Shown here: positions 1-7,986 of the stretch, in pieces
How positions within the stretch are numbered: the stretch's first letter is position 1
Layout of the letters: every line of letters starts with the position of its first letter
Translations under genes and position numbers: made by a program
Assembly (NCBI GenBank): GCA_040752005.1
Contig: JBFMFX010000023.1
Span: 1-64,000 of the forward strand
DNA length: 64,000 bases
Source: RBG-16-66-20 sp040752005
Lineage (GTDB): Bacteria > Pseudomonadota > Gammaproteobacteria > Burkholderiales > SG8-39
Direction: 5' to 3'
The notes under the pieces: generated by a model
Seen by the model: only the letters and a program-made list of their open reading frames with translations
Database searches by the model: none
Told to the model about the DNA's origin: nothing

Positions 1-207
1 CCACTTTCGCCCGAGAAGGTCCTTCAGTGCGCTGATGTCGAGCTGCTGGTCGGCCACGATGCGCTTGAGCTTCGAGTTCTCGCTCTCGAGCTCGCGCAGC
101 CGCCGCACGTCAGCCACCGTCATGCCGCCGTACTTGGCCTTCCAGTTGTAGAACGTCGCATCCGAAATGCCGTGCTTCCTGCACAGATCCAGCACCTTCG
201 CGCCGGC
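1..207 (-). pseudogene. IS3-family (IS407-group-like) orfA, 3' fragment
   Basis: Read on the minus strand this encodes the C-terminal two thirds of an IS3-family OrfA: AKVLDLCRKHGISDATFYNW (helix-turn-helix), then a leucine-zipper-like stretch (LRELESENSKLKRIVADQQ) and LKDLLGRK. It stays open to the window edge, so orfB probably lies before base 1. The N-terminal part of the same gene is found at 2632-2694, on the far side of an IS21 element, and joining 207 to 2638 restores the usual EAEAGAKVLDL sequence. The gene is therefore split, not naturally short. Confidence 0.85.
202..207. repeat. Target-site duplication of the IS21 element (left copy)
   Basis: GCCGGC at 202-207 is repeated at 2632-2637, directly outside the TGTCA...TGACA ends of the IS21 element. 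Six bases is within the 4-8 bp range of the family. In the uninterrupted orfA the hexamer occurs once (the Ala-Gly codons). Confidence 0.85.
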
Positions 208-281
208 TGTCACGGGGCACGCAATAATCCCCAGATGTGGGAAGCGAATTTTCCCCACCCTCTTTTTATGGAGGGTGGCAG

Positions 282-1631
282 ATGTTTGTGGAACTGGAAG
301 TCGGAAGCGTCACGGAAGTGGGCACCATGGCGCCCCGAGTCGAACAACAACTTGGGGATCAGGGAATGGTGCAGCAGGAACGCTGGGAGGAGATCCGGCG
401 GATGCGGTTTGAGCAGCGGATGTCGGTTTCTGGGATCGCGCGGCGGTTGGATCTGGATCGCAAGACGGTTCGCCGGTGCCTGCGGCAGAGCGAGTGGCGG
501 CCGTATGAGCGAGCGCCCAAGGCCGAGACGCTGCTGCGCGAGCACGCGCACTATTTGCGCGAACGTGCGGTGCAGGTGAACTACTCGGCGCGGATTCTTT
601 ACCAGGAGCTGCGGGCGCGGCGTAGCTACTCGGGCAGCTACGACACGGTGAAGCGCTTTGTGGCGCCGCTGCGCGAGTCGCAGCGCGCCGAAGAGCTTTG
701 CCAGATGCGCTTTGAGACCGGCCCGGGCGAGCAGAGCCAGATCGACTGGGGGCAGCTGGGCACGCACTTTCGCGCCCAGCCCGTGACGCTGCACATTTTT
801 GTGCTGACGCTGGGTTTCAGCCGCCGGGGCTACTACTACGCCTGCGCGGATGAGCAGCTCTCGCAGTTTCTCGAGGCGCACGAGCGCGCGTTTGAGCATT
901 TCGGGGGCCTCACGCGCGAGCATCTGTATGACCGGCCGCGCACGGTGTGCTACCCCGATGATGAGGGGCGTCGGGTCTGGAACCCGACCTTCAAGGCGTT
1001 TTCCGAGTACTGGGGCTTTGAGCCGCGGGTGTGCCGTGGCTACCGGGCGCAAACCAAGGGGAAGGTCGAATCGGGCGTGAAATACGTAAAGCGCAACTTC
1101 GCTCCTGGCCGAAGCTTCTTGGACATCGTGGACTTCCAGGCCCAGCTCGATGAATGGAACGCGAGCATTGCCGATCAGCGCGTGCACGGCACCACGCACG
1201 AGCGGCCCGTTGAGCGCTTCGAGCGCGAGCGGGAGCATCTGATCGCGCTCGCTGGCCAGCCCGGATTTCAGCTTGCGCGCAGCGTCAGCCGCATCATCGC
1301 CGAGGACTGGCTGGTGAGCTACGCAGCCAACCGCTACTCGGTGCCGTTTCGCCTGATCGGGCAGACGGTGAGCGTTCAGCGCGAAGGCGAGTGGCTGCGC
1401 ATCCGGCACCGCGACGAGCTCGTGGCCGAGCACCCGCTGCTTGCCGGCAAGCACCAAGTGCGCATCCTCCCCGAGCACGGCCCCGGGGCAACCGCGCGTA
1501 ATCGGCGTACCCGACGGGCGGCAGCGCCGCCGGCGCCAGGTACCCAAGAGGTGCCGCAGGTCGAGATCCGCGACCTGGCGCTCTACGAGCAGCTTTGTGC
1601 GCCTACCACGATCGAGGAGGTGGCGTCATGA
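282..1631 (+). CDS. istA: IS21 transposase IstA
   Basis: DDE-type recombinase that cuts and joins the element ends. With the ATG at 282 (GGAGG 7 nt upstream) it has about 449 residues; the frame is open from 237 and another ATG lies at 366. Near the N-terminus is a helix-turn-helix (SVSGIARRLDLDRKTVRRCL). The integrase core shows QIDWGQL (first Asp) and KGKVESGVKYVKRNF (catalytic Glu). The C-terminal part is basic and rich in Arg and Pro. The stop overlaps the istB start as ATGA, with a GAGGAGG site just upstream, so the two are translationally coupled. Confidence 0.93.
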   Translation: MFVELEVGSVTEVGTMAPRVEQQLGDQGMVQQERWEEIRRMRFEQRMSVSGIARRLDLDRKTVRRCLRQSEWRPYERAPKAETLLREHAHYLRERAVQVNYSARILYQELRARRSYSGSYDTVKRFVAPLRESQRAEELCQMRFETGPGEQSQIDWGQLGTHFRAQPVTLHIFVLTLGFSRRGYYYACADEQLSQFLEAHERAFEHFGGLTREHLYDRPRTVCYPDDEGRRVWNPTFKAFSEYWGFEPRVCRGYRAQTKGKVESGVKYVKRNFAPGRSFLDIVDFQAQLDEWNASIADQRVHGTTHERPVERFEREREHLIALAGQPGFQLARSVSRIIAEDWLVSYAANRYSVPFRLIGQTVSVQREGEWLRIRHRDELVAEHPLLAGKHQVRILPEHGPGATARNRRTRRAAAPPAPGTQEVPQVEIRDLALYEQLCAPTTIEEVAS

Positions 1632-2410
1632 GCCCGGCGCAACTTGAGCGCCTGGGCGAGCACCTGCAGCGCCTTCGCCTTTTCAAGAGCCGCGAGCGGC
1701 TGGAAGCGCTGCTGCAGCAGGCGGCGGCCGAGGAGCTGCCCTACGCGGACTTCCTGGACCGGGTGCTGGGCGAAGAGGTCGCCTCCAAGACCGCCAAGAA
1801 CATCGCCATGCGCACGAACCTCGCGCGCTTTCCGTTCGTGAAGACGCTCGACGCGTTCGACTTCGCCTACCAGCCCTCGCTGGACCGAAAGCAGATCCAA
1901 ACCCTCGCCTCCTGCCACTACATCGAGCATGGCGAGAACATCGTAGTGCTCGGTCCGCCCGGGGTCGGCAAGTCGCACTTGGCGGTGGGCCTGGGCCTCA
2001 AAGCAATCGAAGCGGGCTACCGGGTGCTCTTTTGCACCGCCGCGGGGCTCATCGCGACGCTAACCAAGGCACTCGCCGAAGGCCGGCTCGAGGAGAAGCT
2101 GAAGCTCTACAGCGTGCCGCGCCTTCTGATCATCGACGAGATCGGCTACCTCCCCATCGAGCGCCAGGGGGCGAACCTGTTCTTTCAGCTGATTTCGCGC
2201 CGCTACGAGCGAGGGCCCATGATCCTCACCAGCAACCAGTCCTTCGGCGCCTGGGGCGAAGTGTTCGGCGATCGCGTGATCGCCACCGCGATCCTCGATC
2301 GCGTGCTGCACCACGCGATCACGATCAACATCCGCGGCAACTCCTATCGCCTGAAGGACAAGCTCAAAGCGGGCCTGGTGCGGTCCGAGGAACCGGCGGC
2401 GATCGCGTGA
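1628..2410 (+). CDS. istB: IS21 helper ATPase IstB
   Basis: AAA+ ATPase partner of IstA, needed for target selection and strand transfer. About 260 residues, the normal size. It carries Walker A GPPGVGKSH, Walker B LLIIDEIGYL and the sensor region LTSNQSFGAW. The start at 1628 is chosen because it overlaps the istA stop (ATGA) behind a strong GAGGAGG site; a further upstream start in the same frame would run back into istA. No truncation is seen. Confidence 0.95.
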   Translation: MSPAQLERLGEHLQRLRLFKSRERLEALLQQAAAEELPYADFLDRVLGEEVASKTAKNIAMRTNLARFPFVKTLDAFDFAYQPSLDRKQIQTLASCHYIEHGENIVVLGPPGVGKSHLAVGLGLKAIEAGYRVLFCTAAGLIATLTKALAEGRLEEKLKLYSVPRLLIIDEIGYLPIERQGANLFFQLISRRYERGPMILTSNQSFGAWGEVFGDRVIATAILDRVLHHAITINIRGNSYRLKDKLKAGLVRSEEPAAIA

Positions 2411-2577
2411 GCGATGAAGCGCTGTGGATTTTGTGGACGATGCGCCTCGCGGCGCACCGGCCCGCTTGCCGTGGAAAACCCTGCGGGTTTCCCACCGCGC
2501 GAGCCTTCGCCCACAAGCCCCACAGCGGCAGCTATCAATGTTTCAAAAAAGCTCGGGAACAACCCCGGGCTTCAACC

Positions 2578-2631
2578 AGGGTGGGGAATTTTCAATGCCC
2601 ACAACTAGGGAAATTTGAATGCCCCTTGACA
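2578..2631 (-). repeat. IS21 right terminal inverted repeat
   Basis: Inverted partner of 208-261. Reading inwards from 2631 it begins TGTCAAGGGGCATTCAAAT, against TGTCACGGGGCACGCAATA on the left, and both end in TTCCCCACCCT. The internal TGTGGG and TTCCCCACC blocks resemble the repeated transposase-binding blocks of IS21-type ends. Confidence 0.85.
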
Positions 2632-2759
2632 GCCGGCCTCGGCTTCCTTCAGGACCGCAATGATCTGCTCTTCACTGAATCGCTTCTTCTTCACGTCCGC
2701 CTCTCCCTTCGGTTGGCGGACTCTACCTCAGACCCGTACTATTTCCGGGGGGCACGTCA
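2632..2759 (-). pseudogene. IS3-family orfA 5' fragment and left end of the IS3 element
   Basis: Minus-strand coding from a GTG at 2694 gives VKKKRFSEEQIIAVLKEAEA, the standard start of IS407-group OrfA, and then stops at the IS21 insertion. A GGGAGAGG site precedes the GTG. Upstream, 2695-2759 looks like the IS3 terminal region: reading inwards from 2759 it starts TGACGTGCCCCCCGG, close to the TGAC-TGCCCCC ends of IS407-group elements (from memory of the family). The IS3 end lies 16 bp from the next gene's stop codon. Confidence 0.8.
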
Positions 2760-2775
2760 CCCGAGCCCGTGATCA

Positions 2776-3465
2776 CTAACCGTGCTTTCGCGGAGAGGTG
2801 CATAAGCCCAGTAGGTAATGTGCCATCGGGAAAAATCCCGTGTGCACGACTTCGTCGTTCATTGAAAAGACAAATACGTTTCTAAAATATCCTTCGAGAA
2901 ACTTCTTAAAGTCTGCTCCACTTTTGCAGTTCACATGACCTGCTTTGCTTTGAGGCGAAGCATAGGCTTGTGACTCTAGGGAGGGAATTCCAATAATCGC
3001 CGCCGCGTCCGGAGCAAGAGATGCTATAAAGTTCTTCATGAACAATTGCTCTCTCGCCGGCTTGATGTGCTCCAGGACATCAAGACAGTAGGCGCCATCG
3101 AATCTCCCAGGGACAGGACCGCTCAGCATGTCATGAACAAATATATCCATGGGCCAAAGAGGATCGAGACGCGATCTTGCATCTTCAATGAAGATCGGAT
3201 CGAAATCGACCGCGGTCACGCGACCGACCTCCTGCTGCACCAAGCGTGTGCCAAATGCATCGCCGCACCCGACCTCCAGCACGCGCTTCCTTCCACTGAA
3301 CATCTTGGCAACAAATTTGTAGCGAGCCAGCGTAAACAGTGTGCGCCGCGGATCTCGGTTCCAGGACTCGTTAGCCATCAGGCCGAAGCGTGCGATGCCG
3401 TGCTTTTCTCGCACGTCGAACACGATGTCGTACTGCGGTTCCTTGGTTTTGCGGGGCTGGATCAT
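2776..3465 (-). CDS. Class I SAM-dependent methyltransferase (glycan-locus type)
   Basis: 229 residues. The SAM-binding motif I is VLEVGCGDAFG at about residues 62-72. It is followed by VTAVDFDP (acidic residue that holds the SAM ribose) and a YCLDVLEHI motif, typical of Methyltransf_11/23 proteins acting on sugars or lipid-linked intermediates. Base composition is clearly more AT-rich than the rest of the window, which suggests separate acquisition. It faces the same way as the sugar operon at 5.2-14.5 kb but is cut off from it by IS remnants. The substrate is unknown, and it may no longer be expressed with that operon. Confidence 0.8.
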   Translation of the reverse strand: MIQPRKTKEPQYDIVFDVREKHGIARFGLMANESWNRDPRRTLFTLARYKFVAKMFSGRKRVLEVGCGDAFGTRLVQQEVGRVTAVDFDPIFIEDARSRLDPLWPMDIFVHDMLSGPVPGRFDGAYCLDVLEHIKPAREQLFMKNFIASLAPDAAAIIGIPSLESQAYASPQSKAGHVNCKSGADFKKFLEGYFRNVFVFSMNDEVVHTGFFPMAHYLLGLCTSPRKHG

Positions 3466-3539
3466 AACCGGAATGTGTCAATGACTTTGAGAAACCAAGT
3501 TCTTGGAATGAGGTATTGTCAATAGGTATGTAAAAAGAG

Positions 3540-3810
3540 TCAGGCGGCTTTCCTTGTCGGCTCGATCCTCGTGCGCACAGCGACTCCGTCCTCGAAGCGT
3601 TTTCCGTCGTAGACGTCTTTCATCAGATGCGGCGCGTTGAGCGCGCGCCAGGATTTCTCGGCGACCCTCAGCAGCTTCCAGATCATCGCCTTGGCGTTCT
3701 CGACCTTCTTGAAGCGGCGCGAAGCGTTGGTTCTCAGCCGCGCCGCCTCAAACGGCGACTCCACGATGTTGGTGGTGCACAGGTGAGTGAACAAATCGCA
3801 GCCGATTTCC
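3540..3810 (-). mobile_element. IS256-family transposase remnant (C-terminal end only)
   Basis: Only the last 90 or so residues of the Mutator-type transposase remain, including KRFKKVENAKAMIW-like sequence (here RRFKKVENAKAMIWKLL). The DDE core is gone, so it is inactive. The exact junction with the PhyH-like segment is estimated at about 3810 from where family similarity changes. Confidence 0.7.
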
Positions 3811-3950
3811 GCCCTTGCGGGCCCGATAGTCTGTGGTAGAGCTATTTCCAGGAACCCCCGAACCTTTTCGATCACGGCGCGAGGGACGAGGCCCTCGAAC
3901 ACCTGGAACCCGTGCTCGCGGAAATGCGTGATGTCAACGTTCACAGTCAA
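3540..3950 (-). pseudogene. Chimeric frame: PhyH-like N-terminus joined to an IS256/Mutator transposase tail
   Basis: One 136-codon frame with two unrelated parts. Residues 1 to about 40 (THFREHGFQVFEGLVPRAVI) look like the start of a phytanoyl-CoA-dioxygenase (PhyH) family protein, often found in polysaccharide clusters. From about residue 50 it is the conserved C-terminus of a Mutator/IS256 transposase (TTNIVESPFEAARLRTNASR, then RALNAPHLMKDVY). The start is a TTG at 3950 with GGAGAGG 5 nt upstream. The dioxygenase metal ligands are absent, so no PhyH activity is expected. An IS256 insertion followed by deletion is the likeliest origin. Confidence 0.75.
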
Positions 3951-3986
3951 GTGTGCCTCTCCCGTGATTGATGTCCCAGTTGCTAA

Positions 3987-5165
3987 GGATGGTCTGAAAT
4001 AGAGACGACGTGGGTGCGCACTGATTCGGAATTGGACGCACGAACGTCAGTTGAGTGGAAATCGGAGTGTTTTTGCTCCGGATTTCGCTCGATTCCGAGC
4101 GTCCTTGCCATGTTTGGGCGCACTACGCCCCTTGAGCTCTGAACAGGTGGTGGCGGGCGATGAAAAGGTTCGCCAGCGCACAGGTGACGAACAGGCGGTT
4201 TGCGTTCTTCGCGATACCGCGGTAGCGCACCTTGGCGAAGCCGAACAGGCGCTTGATCACGCCGATCGAGTGCTCGACGCGGGCGCGGACTCTGGAGCGA
4301 GCGCGGTTGATCCAGCGGTCGTACTCGGAGAGGTACCGATAGCCCCGGCCGCGGCGTTGGGTGAAGTCCTTGGCGTTGGGCGCCTTCGCGTTGATGCGCT
4401 CGGTTCTGCCCGAGTAGGCCGCATCGCCCCAGAGGTGCGTCTCGCCTCCGTGCAAAAGCTCGCCCACCATGTTGCCGTCAGCCACGTTCGCGGGCGTTGC
4501 CGCCACCGAGTGGATGAGCTTGGTCTTGCGGTCCACGCCCACGTGCGCCTTCATGCCGAAGTACCAGTCCTTGCCCTTCCTGGTCTGGTGCATCTCCGGG
4601 TCGCGCTTGCCCTGGGCGTTCTTCGTCGAGCTCGGCGCCGCGATGATCGTCGCGTCCACGATCGTTCCCGAGCTCACCCGCAGGCCCCGGCTCTGCAGGT
4701 GGCGCCCCACCTCCTGGAAGATACGCGTACCGAGCTTGTGACGCTCAAGCAAGTGGCGAAACTTGCAGATCGTCGTCTCATCAGGCACCGGCTCGGCCGC
4801 CAGATCGATCCCCGCAAATGCTCTCATCGAAGCCGAGTCGTAGAGCGCCTCCTCCACCGTCGGATCGCCCAGGTTGAACCACTGCTGAAGGAAGTAGATT
4901 CGCAGCATCCGCTCAAGGGGCACCGCCGGCCGGCCGCCTTCGCCCTTCGGGTACACCGGCTCGATCAGCCCGCACAGCTCGCGCCAAGGTATCACGCGGT
5001 CCATCTCGGCCAGAAACTGCGCCCGTCGCGTCGTCTTCGTGAACTTCTGAAATCCCGCCCCGCCCAGCGTCATCTGCTTGTTCTTCATCTTCGCCCCCTG
5101 TTCTTGTTCGATAAGGGTGCCGCTTTCCCTCTGACAAGTAAACACGGGACTAATTCAGACATTCC
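3987..5165 (-). mobile_element. Complete IS5-family insertion sequence
   Basis: A 1179-bp element with imperfect terminal repeats: GGATGGTCTGAAATAG reading in from 3987 and GGAATGTCTGAATTAG reading in from 5165. It is flanked by CTAA at 3983-3986 and 5166-5169, matching the YTAR target duplication of the IS5 group. It holds a single transposase gene on the minus strand. Ends and gene look intact. Confidence 0.9.
4123..5088 (-). CDS. IS5-family transposase
   Basis: About 321 residues from the ATG at 5088, which follows a GGGGGCGAAG stretch; an earlier in-frame start at 5145 would lengthen the N-terminus by 19 residues. The N-terminal DUF772-type region (QMTLGGAGFQKFTKTTRRAQ ... LRIYFLQQWFNLGDPTVEEA) is followed by a DDE_Tnp_1 core: TIVDATIIAAPSSTKN (Asp 1), GDAAYSG (Asp 2) and RARVEHSIGVIKRLFG (Glu, the Y-(2)-R-like signature region). 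Length and motifs are those of a working IS5-group enzyme. Confidence 0.93.
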   Translation of the reverse strand: MKNKQMTLGGAGFQKFTKTTRRAQFLAEMDRVIPWRELCGLIEPVYPKGEGGRPAVPLERMLRIYFLQQWFNLGDPTVEEALYDSASMRAFAGIDLAAEPVPDETTICKFRHLLERHKLGTRIFQEVGRHLQSRGLRVSSGTIVDATIIAAPSSTKNAQGKRDPEMHQTRKGKDWYFGMKAHVGVDRKTKLIHSVAATPANVADGNMVGELLHGGETHLWGDAAYSGRTERINAKAPNAKDFTQRRGRGYRYLSEYDRWINRARSRVRARVEHSIGVIKRLFGFAKVRYRGIAKNANRLFVTCALANLFIARHHLFRAQGA

Positions 5166-5223
5166 CTAATCAATGTTTCGCCGCGCTCTATGACCTTGCA
5201 GTCGGACAGCGAGAAAAACATTA

Positions 5224-6279
5224 TCATGGCGCCGAAACCGCTAACAAACACCGGCCAGCGGCCCTTCCGTCCCGCATAGCCGAAATAGCAACGTTCACTT
5301 CATCTAAGGAATAGGTGTCGGTGATGATTTCCCTGAGCCGGATCACCCCCTTGCGATAGAGAGACTGGTAGCGGGGGATATCCTCGTGCGGCACCGCCTC
5401 GCCGCCGTGCGAGCCCGAGATGCGCTTGCCGAAGTGCAGTGGGAGCGAATAGATCGTCACGTCGTTGCCCTTCTTCGGCACGCCGACGAGCGTCACCCGC
5501 CCCTGCGGCTTGGCGAGGCGATAGCCCGCCTCGATCACGGCGGGAACTCCAGTGTTGTCAATGAAGACGTCAACCCCCTCGGGGCAGATTTCCAGGATCG
5601 CGCGCGCGGCATCGGTGGATCGAGCGTTGACGAGGTGGGTCGCCCCCATGCGGCGGGCGAGCTCGAGCCTGGCGTCGTAGAGGTCCACCGCGACGATGGG
5701 GTGCGCGGTGACGAGCGAGGCAGCTTGCACGATGTTGAGGCCGATTCCGCCCGCGCCGTAGACCACGACCGATTCGCCGATGCGCACTTTTGCGTTGTTC
5801 ACCACCACGCCGAAGCCGGTAGTGACCGCGCAGCCGAAGAGCGCCGCGACTTCCAGATCGCTGTCCGGGGGTATCCGGGTGAGGCGGTTCTCCGAGACGA
5901 CGGCATACTCGTTGAAGGTCGTCACCCAGCCGGCGTTGAGCTTGCGGCCGTTCCATGTATAGGACGGCGTGGCCGACTCGATGCCGAGCCCCTTCCTCCA
6001 GTGCAGCACCACCTTGTCGCCGGGCGCGAGGTGCCGCACCCCGGGCCCCACCTCGAGCACCGTGCCCGAGCCCTCGTGGCCCAGCAGATGCGGCAGAAAC
6101 CGATCCTCGCCTTTCGCCCCGTCAATCTCGCCCAGCTGCGAGCCGCAGATGCCGCTGTAGTGGACCTTGACGAGCACCTGCCCCACGTCGAGCGCGGGCG
6201 GAAGCCCCACCTCGGCGACCACCAGGGGTTTGCGCAGCTCGGCGAGGATCGCCGCCTTCATGGTGCGGGGGATCGTCAT
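5224..6279 (-). CDS. Zinc-type medium-chain dehydrogenase/reductase (sugar operon)
   Basis: About 351 residues, MDR superfamily. The N-terminal GroES-like domain has Cys45 (SGICGSQ) and GHE at 67-68, the usual catalytic zinc ligands. The loop that carries four structural-zinc cysteines in classical alcohol dehydrogenases has none here. The nucleotide fold has VYGAGGIGL followed by VAVDLYDARLE, where the Asp favours NAD. It is the last intact gene of the operon, 7 nt after the methyltransferase stop. It probably oxidises or reduces a sugar or polyol intermediate; the substrate cannot be read from the sequence. The ATG at 6279 is preferred, with another at 6261. Confidence 0.85.
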   Translation of the reverse strand: MTIPRTMKAAILAELRKPLVVAEVGLPPALDVGQVLVKVHYSGICGSQLGEIDGAKGEDRFLPHLLGHEGSGTVLEVGPGVRHLAPGDKVVLHWRKGLGIESATPSYTWNGRKLNAGWVTTFNEYAVVSENRLTRIPPDSDLEVAALFGCAVTTGFGVVVNNAKVRIGESVVVYGAGGIGLNIVQAASLVTAHPIVAVDLYDARLELARRMGATHLVNARSTDAARAILEICPEGVDVFIDNTGVPAVIEAGYRLAKPQGRVTLVGVPKKGNDVTIYSLPLHFGKRISGSHGGEAVPHEDIPRYQSLYRKGVIRLREIITDTYSLDEVNVAISAMRDGRAAGRCLLAVSAP

Positions 6280-6286
6280 ATCCGGG

Positions 6287-6958
6287 TCACTCGAAGAAGA
6301 TGTAGGAATAGTCGCCGGTATAGCCGGTGAGCCGAAACCACCACTCCCACTCTTCGGGAGTATTGAACGCTTCGCAGGTGACCTGCCAGTAGAGGAGATT
6401 CGCTTTCTCGGTCTCGTTGCGGTAAGACTCGACGCAGATGTACTTGTGCCGGCGGCCCACGCGCTCGATCTCGCGCAGCGCTTTCTCGAGATCGTAGCAG
6501 TGGAGATTGTGCAGCGTGGTGATCGAGACCACCAGATCGAAGCTCTTGTCCGGATAGGGCAGCGCATTCGCGTTGCCGACCTGCAGGCGCTCGCGGATTT
6601 CTTCCTTGGCGTTGCGGATCGCGTATTTCGAGATGTCGAGCCCATAGACTTCCACCCCCGGCACGACCAGGGTGAAGTCGTAGAGGAGGTAGCCCTTGCC
6701 GCAGCCGACGTCGAGGATGCGCTCGCCCGGGCGGATGCCGTAGTGCTCGGCCATCGCGCGCGCGACCTTTTCCCAGCGGCCGGGAATATAGCGGTAGCCC
6801 CCGTAGTTGATGCGCCGATCGCCGTCCCAGTAGTCGTAGTCCCACTGCTTGGCGAGCGCCGCGGCCTTCGGCTTGGGATACTCCGGGTCATTCACCCGCG
6901 CAAGGTAGTCGCGCCGGGTCGCCTTGTGCAGGACCGACATGAAGTCAATGTAGGCCAT
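6287..6958 (-). CDS. Class I SAM-dependent methyltransferase (sugar operon)
   Basis: 223 residues from the ATG at 6958. Motif I is ILDVGCGKGYLLYD, followed by VYGLDISKYAI and the post-motif LVVSITTLHNLH. The N-terminal segment is rich in Tyr and Trp (WDYDYWDGDRRINYGGYRYI). It lies between the APH-type kinase gene (11-nt gap) and the dehydrogenase gene, so it is probably co-translated. It may methylate the sugar, or a phosphorylated precursor, made by this operon. The open frame runs upstream into the kinase gene, but that part is out of phase with it and is not coding. Confidence 0.85.
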   Translation of the reverse strand: MAYIDFMSVLHKATRRDYLARVNDPEYPKPKAAALAKQWDYDYWDGDRRINYGGYRYIPGRWEKVARAMAEHYGIRPGERILDVGCGKGYLLYDFTLVVPGVEVYGLDISKYAIRNAKEEIRERLQVGNANALPYPDKSFDLVVSITTLHNLHCYDLEKALREIERVGRRHKYICVESYRNETEKANLLYWQVTCEAFNTPEEWEWWFRLTGYTGDYSYIFFE

Positions 6959-6969
6959 GAGGGTGGCCG

Positions 6970-7986
6970 CTACTCGATGGATTCCAGCAGCCGCCGCGCC
7001 TTGTCGAGCTGGCGCCGCTTGCGCGCTTCCTCGTCGGTATCCGGGTCGGCAAAGCGCCGGCGGCGCGCGAACTCGGGCACGAAATCGTTCAGCATGATAC
7101 AGCACCACTTGGCCCGGAACACCGGCAGCAGCAGACGGGCGCGCTCCTCCAGCGCGGGCGCCCGCGGCGAGAAGCTCATGGCAGCGCGAACGAAGCGGTC
7201 GAAGTGCTCCCGCGGGACCGGCAGCGCGGGGTGGGAGAAAAAATCGCCCGCCATCTTGGCCGGGTCGTCCCAGCCGGCGTACTCGAAGTCGAGGAAACAG
7301 AGCTCCCCCGTGTCGCGCACCAGCGCGTTCTGAAATCCGAAATCCGACGGCGAAATGCAGCGCTGCGCAACCGCCGCATCGAGCGCTTCGCCCCGGATCG
7401 CCGCCTCGCGGGCGATCCGCTGCTTCAGCTCCTCCCAGACGGCAACCAGCTCGCCGACGAAATCTCGCGCTGCGCGATCCACATCGGCTGCGACCGGGAT
7501 TGCGGCGAGCCGAGCTGTGCGCCGGTCAACCATCGCGAAGTGCTCCGCGATGCTGAAGCAGGCTTCCGACGCAACAGGCAGCGCTCTCGCAGCAGATCGG
7601 TGCGCGGCGTCGTTCAGCCGCAGGAAGAATGCTGCCGCTTCATCCACGCGGGCAGCCGATATGTCGGCGGCCGTCATTTTTCTGCCGCTCACGAATTCGT
7701 AGATTCCGATCCCGAGCCGCGCGTCGGCCGCGATCGCCCGCGGCACGCAGCCGATGCCCGCCGCCGCTGCGTAGCGCAGAAAGGCTTGCTCGGCGTGCAG
7801 CCGATCGCGCGGGTCCGACGGGTCGCGGAAATACTGCTTCACGAGGTATCTGCACGCCCCGATCGTCGCCGCAAAGACGCGGTTGTTTCCCCCGGGGGCC
7901 AGAGGCTCGAGCCCGATCTCCGGCGCCCGCCCCGCAGGCAGCCCGAGCAGGGAGGCAATGCCAGCGATCAGCGGGCCGTCCGGCAT
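6970..7986 (-). CDS. Phosphotransferase of the APH/choline-kinase fold
   Basis: 338 residues of the aminoglycoside-phosphotransferase superfamily. A P-loop-like APGGNNRVFAA lies near residue 31, a possible ATP-contacting Lys in YLVKQYF, and the catalytic loop is SPSDFGFQNAL, keeping the Asp and the Asn five residues on but not the usual His. The metal-binding segment is LDFEYAGWDDP. In a glycan operon such a kinase most likely phosphorylates a sugar or small alcohol, not a drug. The gene overlaps the HAD phosphatase gene upstream by 19 nt, so the two are coupled, which is suggestive for a phosphate-handling pair. Confidence 0.8.
   Translation of the reverse strand: MPDGPLIAGIASLLGLPAGRAPEIGLEPLAPGGNNRVFAATIGACRYLVKQYFRDPSDPRDRLHAEQAFLRYAAAAGIGCVPRAIAADARLGIGIYEFVSGRKMTAADISAARVDEAAAFFLRLNDAAHRSAARALPVASEACFSIAEHFAMVDRRTARLAAIPVAADVDRAARDFVGELVAVWEELKQRIAREAAIRGEALDAAVAQRCISPSDFGFQNALVRDTGELCFLDFEYAGWDDPAKMAGDFFSHPALPVPREHFDRFVRAAMSFSPRAPALEERARLLLPVFRAKWCCIMLNDFVPEFARRRRFADPDTDEEARKRRQLDKARRLLESIE

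Larger units (their letters stand above)
208..2631 (+). mobile_element. Complete IS21-family insertion sequence (istA-istB)
   Basis: A 2424-bp element with TGTCA/TGACA ends, which fits the TG...CA ends of IS21. The outer 54 bp at the two ends (208-261 and 2578-2631) are imperfect inverted repeats sharing, in order, GGGGCA, a CCC block, TGTGGG and TTCCCCACCCT. Two genes in the same direction, istA and istB, overlap by 4 nt. No frameshift is visible, the ends are intact and a 6-bp duplication flanks it, so the copy looks recent and potentially active. About 167 bp between istB and the right repeat contains no gene. Confidence 0.93.
3934..5221 (-). pseudogene. Short frame after the dehydrogenase gene, interrupted by IS5
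   Basis: An ATG at 5221 starts just 2 nt after the stop of the dehydrogenase gene. It reads MFFSLSDCKVIERGETLI up to the IS5 insertion at 5166. With the IS5 and one CTAA copy removed, the frame resumes at 3982 (SNWDINHGRGTLDCER) and stops at 3934, overlapping the TTG start of the PhyH-like frame. The reconstructed product is about 34 residues. The start position suggests a real operon member, perhaps the truncated start of a cupin-type sugar epimerase, but I cannot name it. Confidence 0.35.

Noticed and set aside
2411..2577. A third gene in the IS21 element
   Set aside because: Frames here are short and overlap istB or the right repeat; IS21 elements need only istA and istB.
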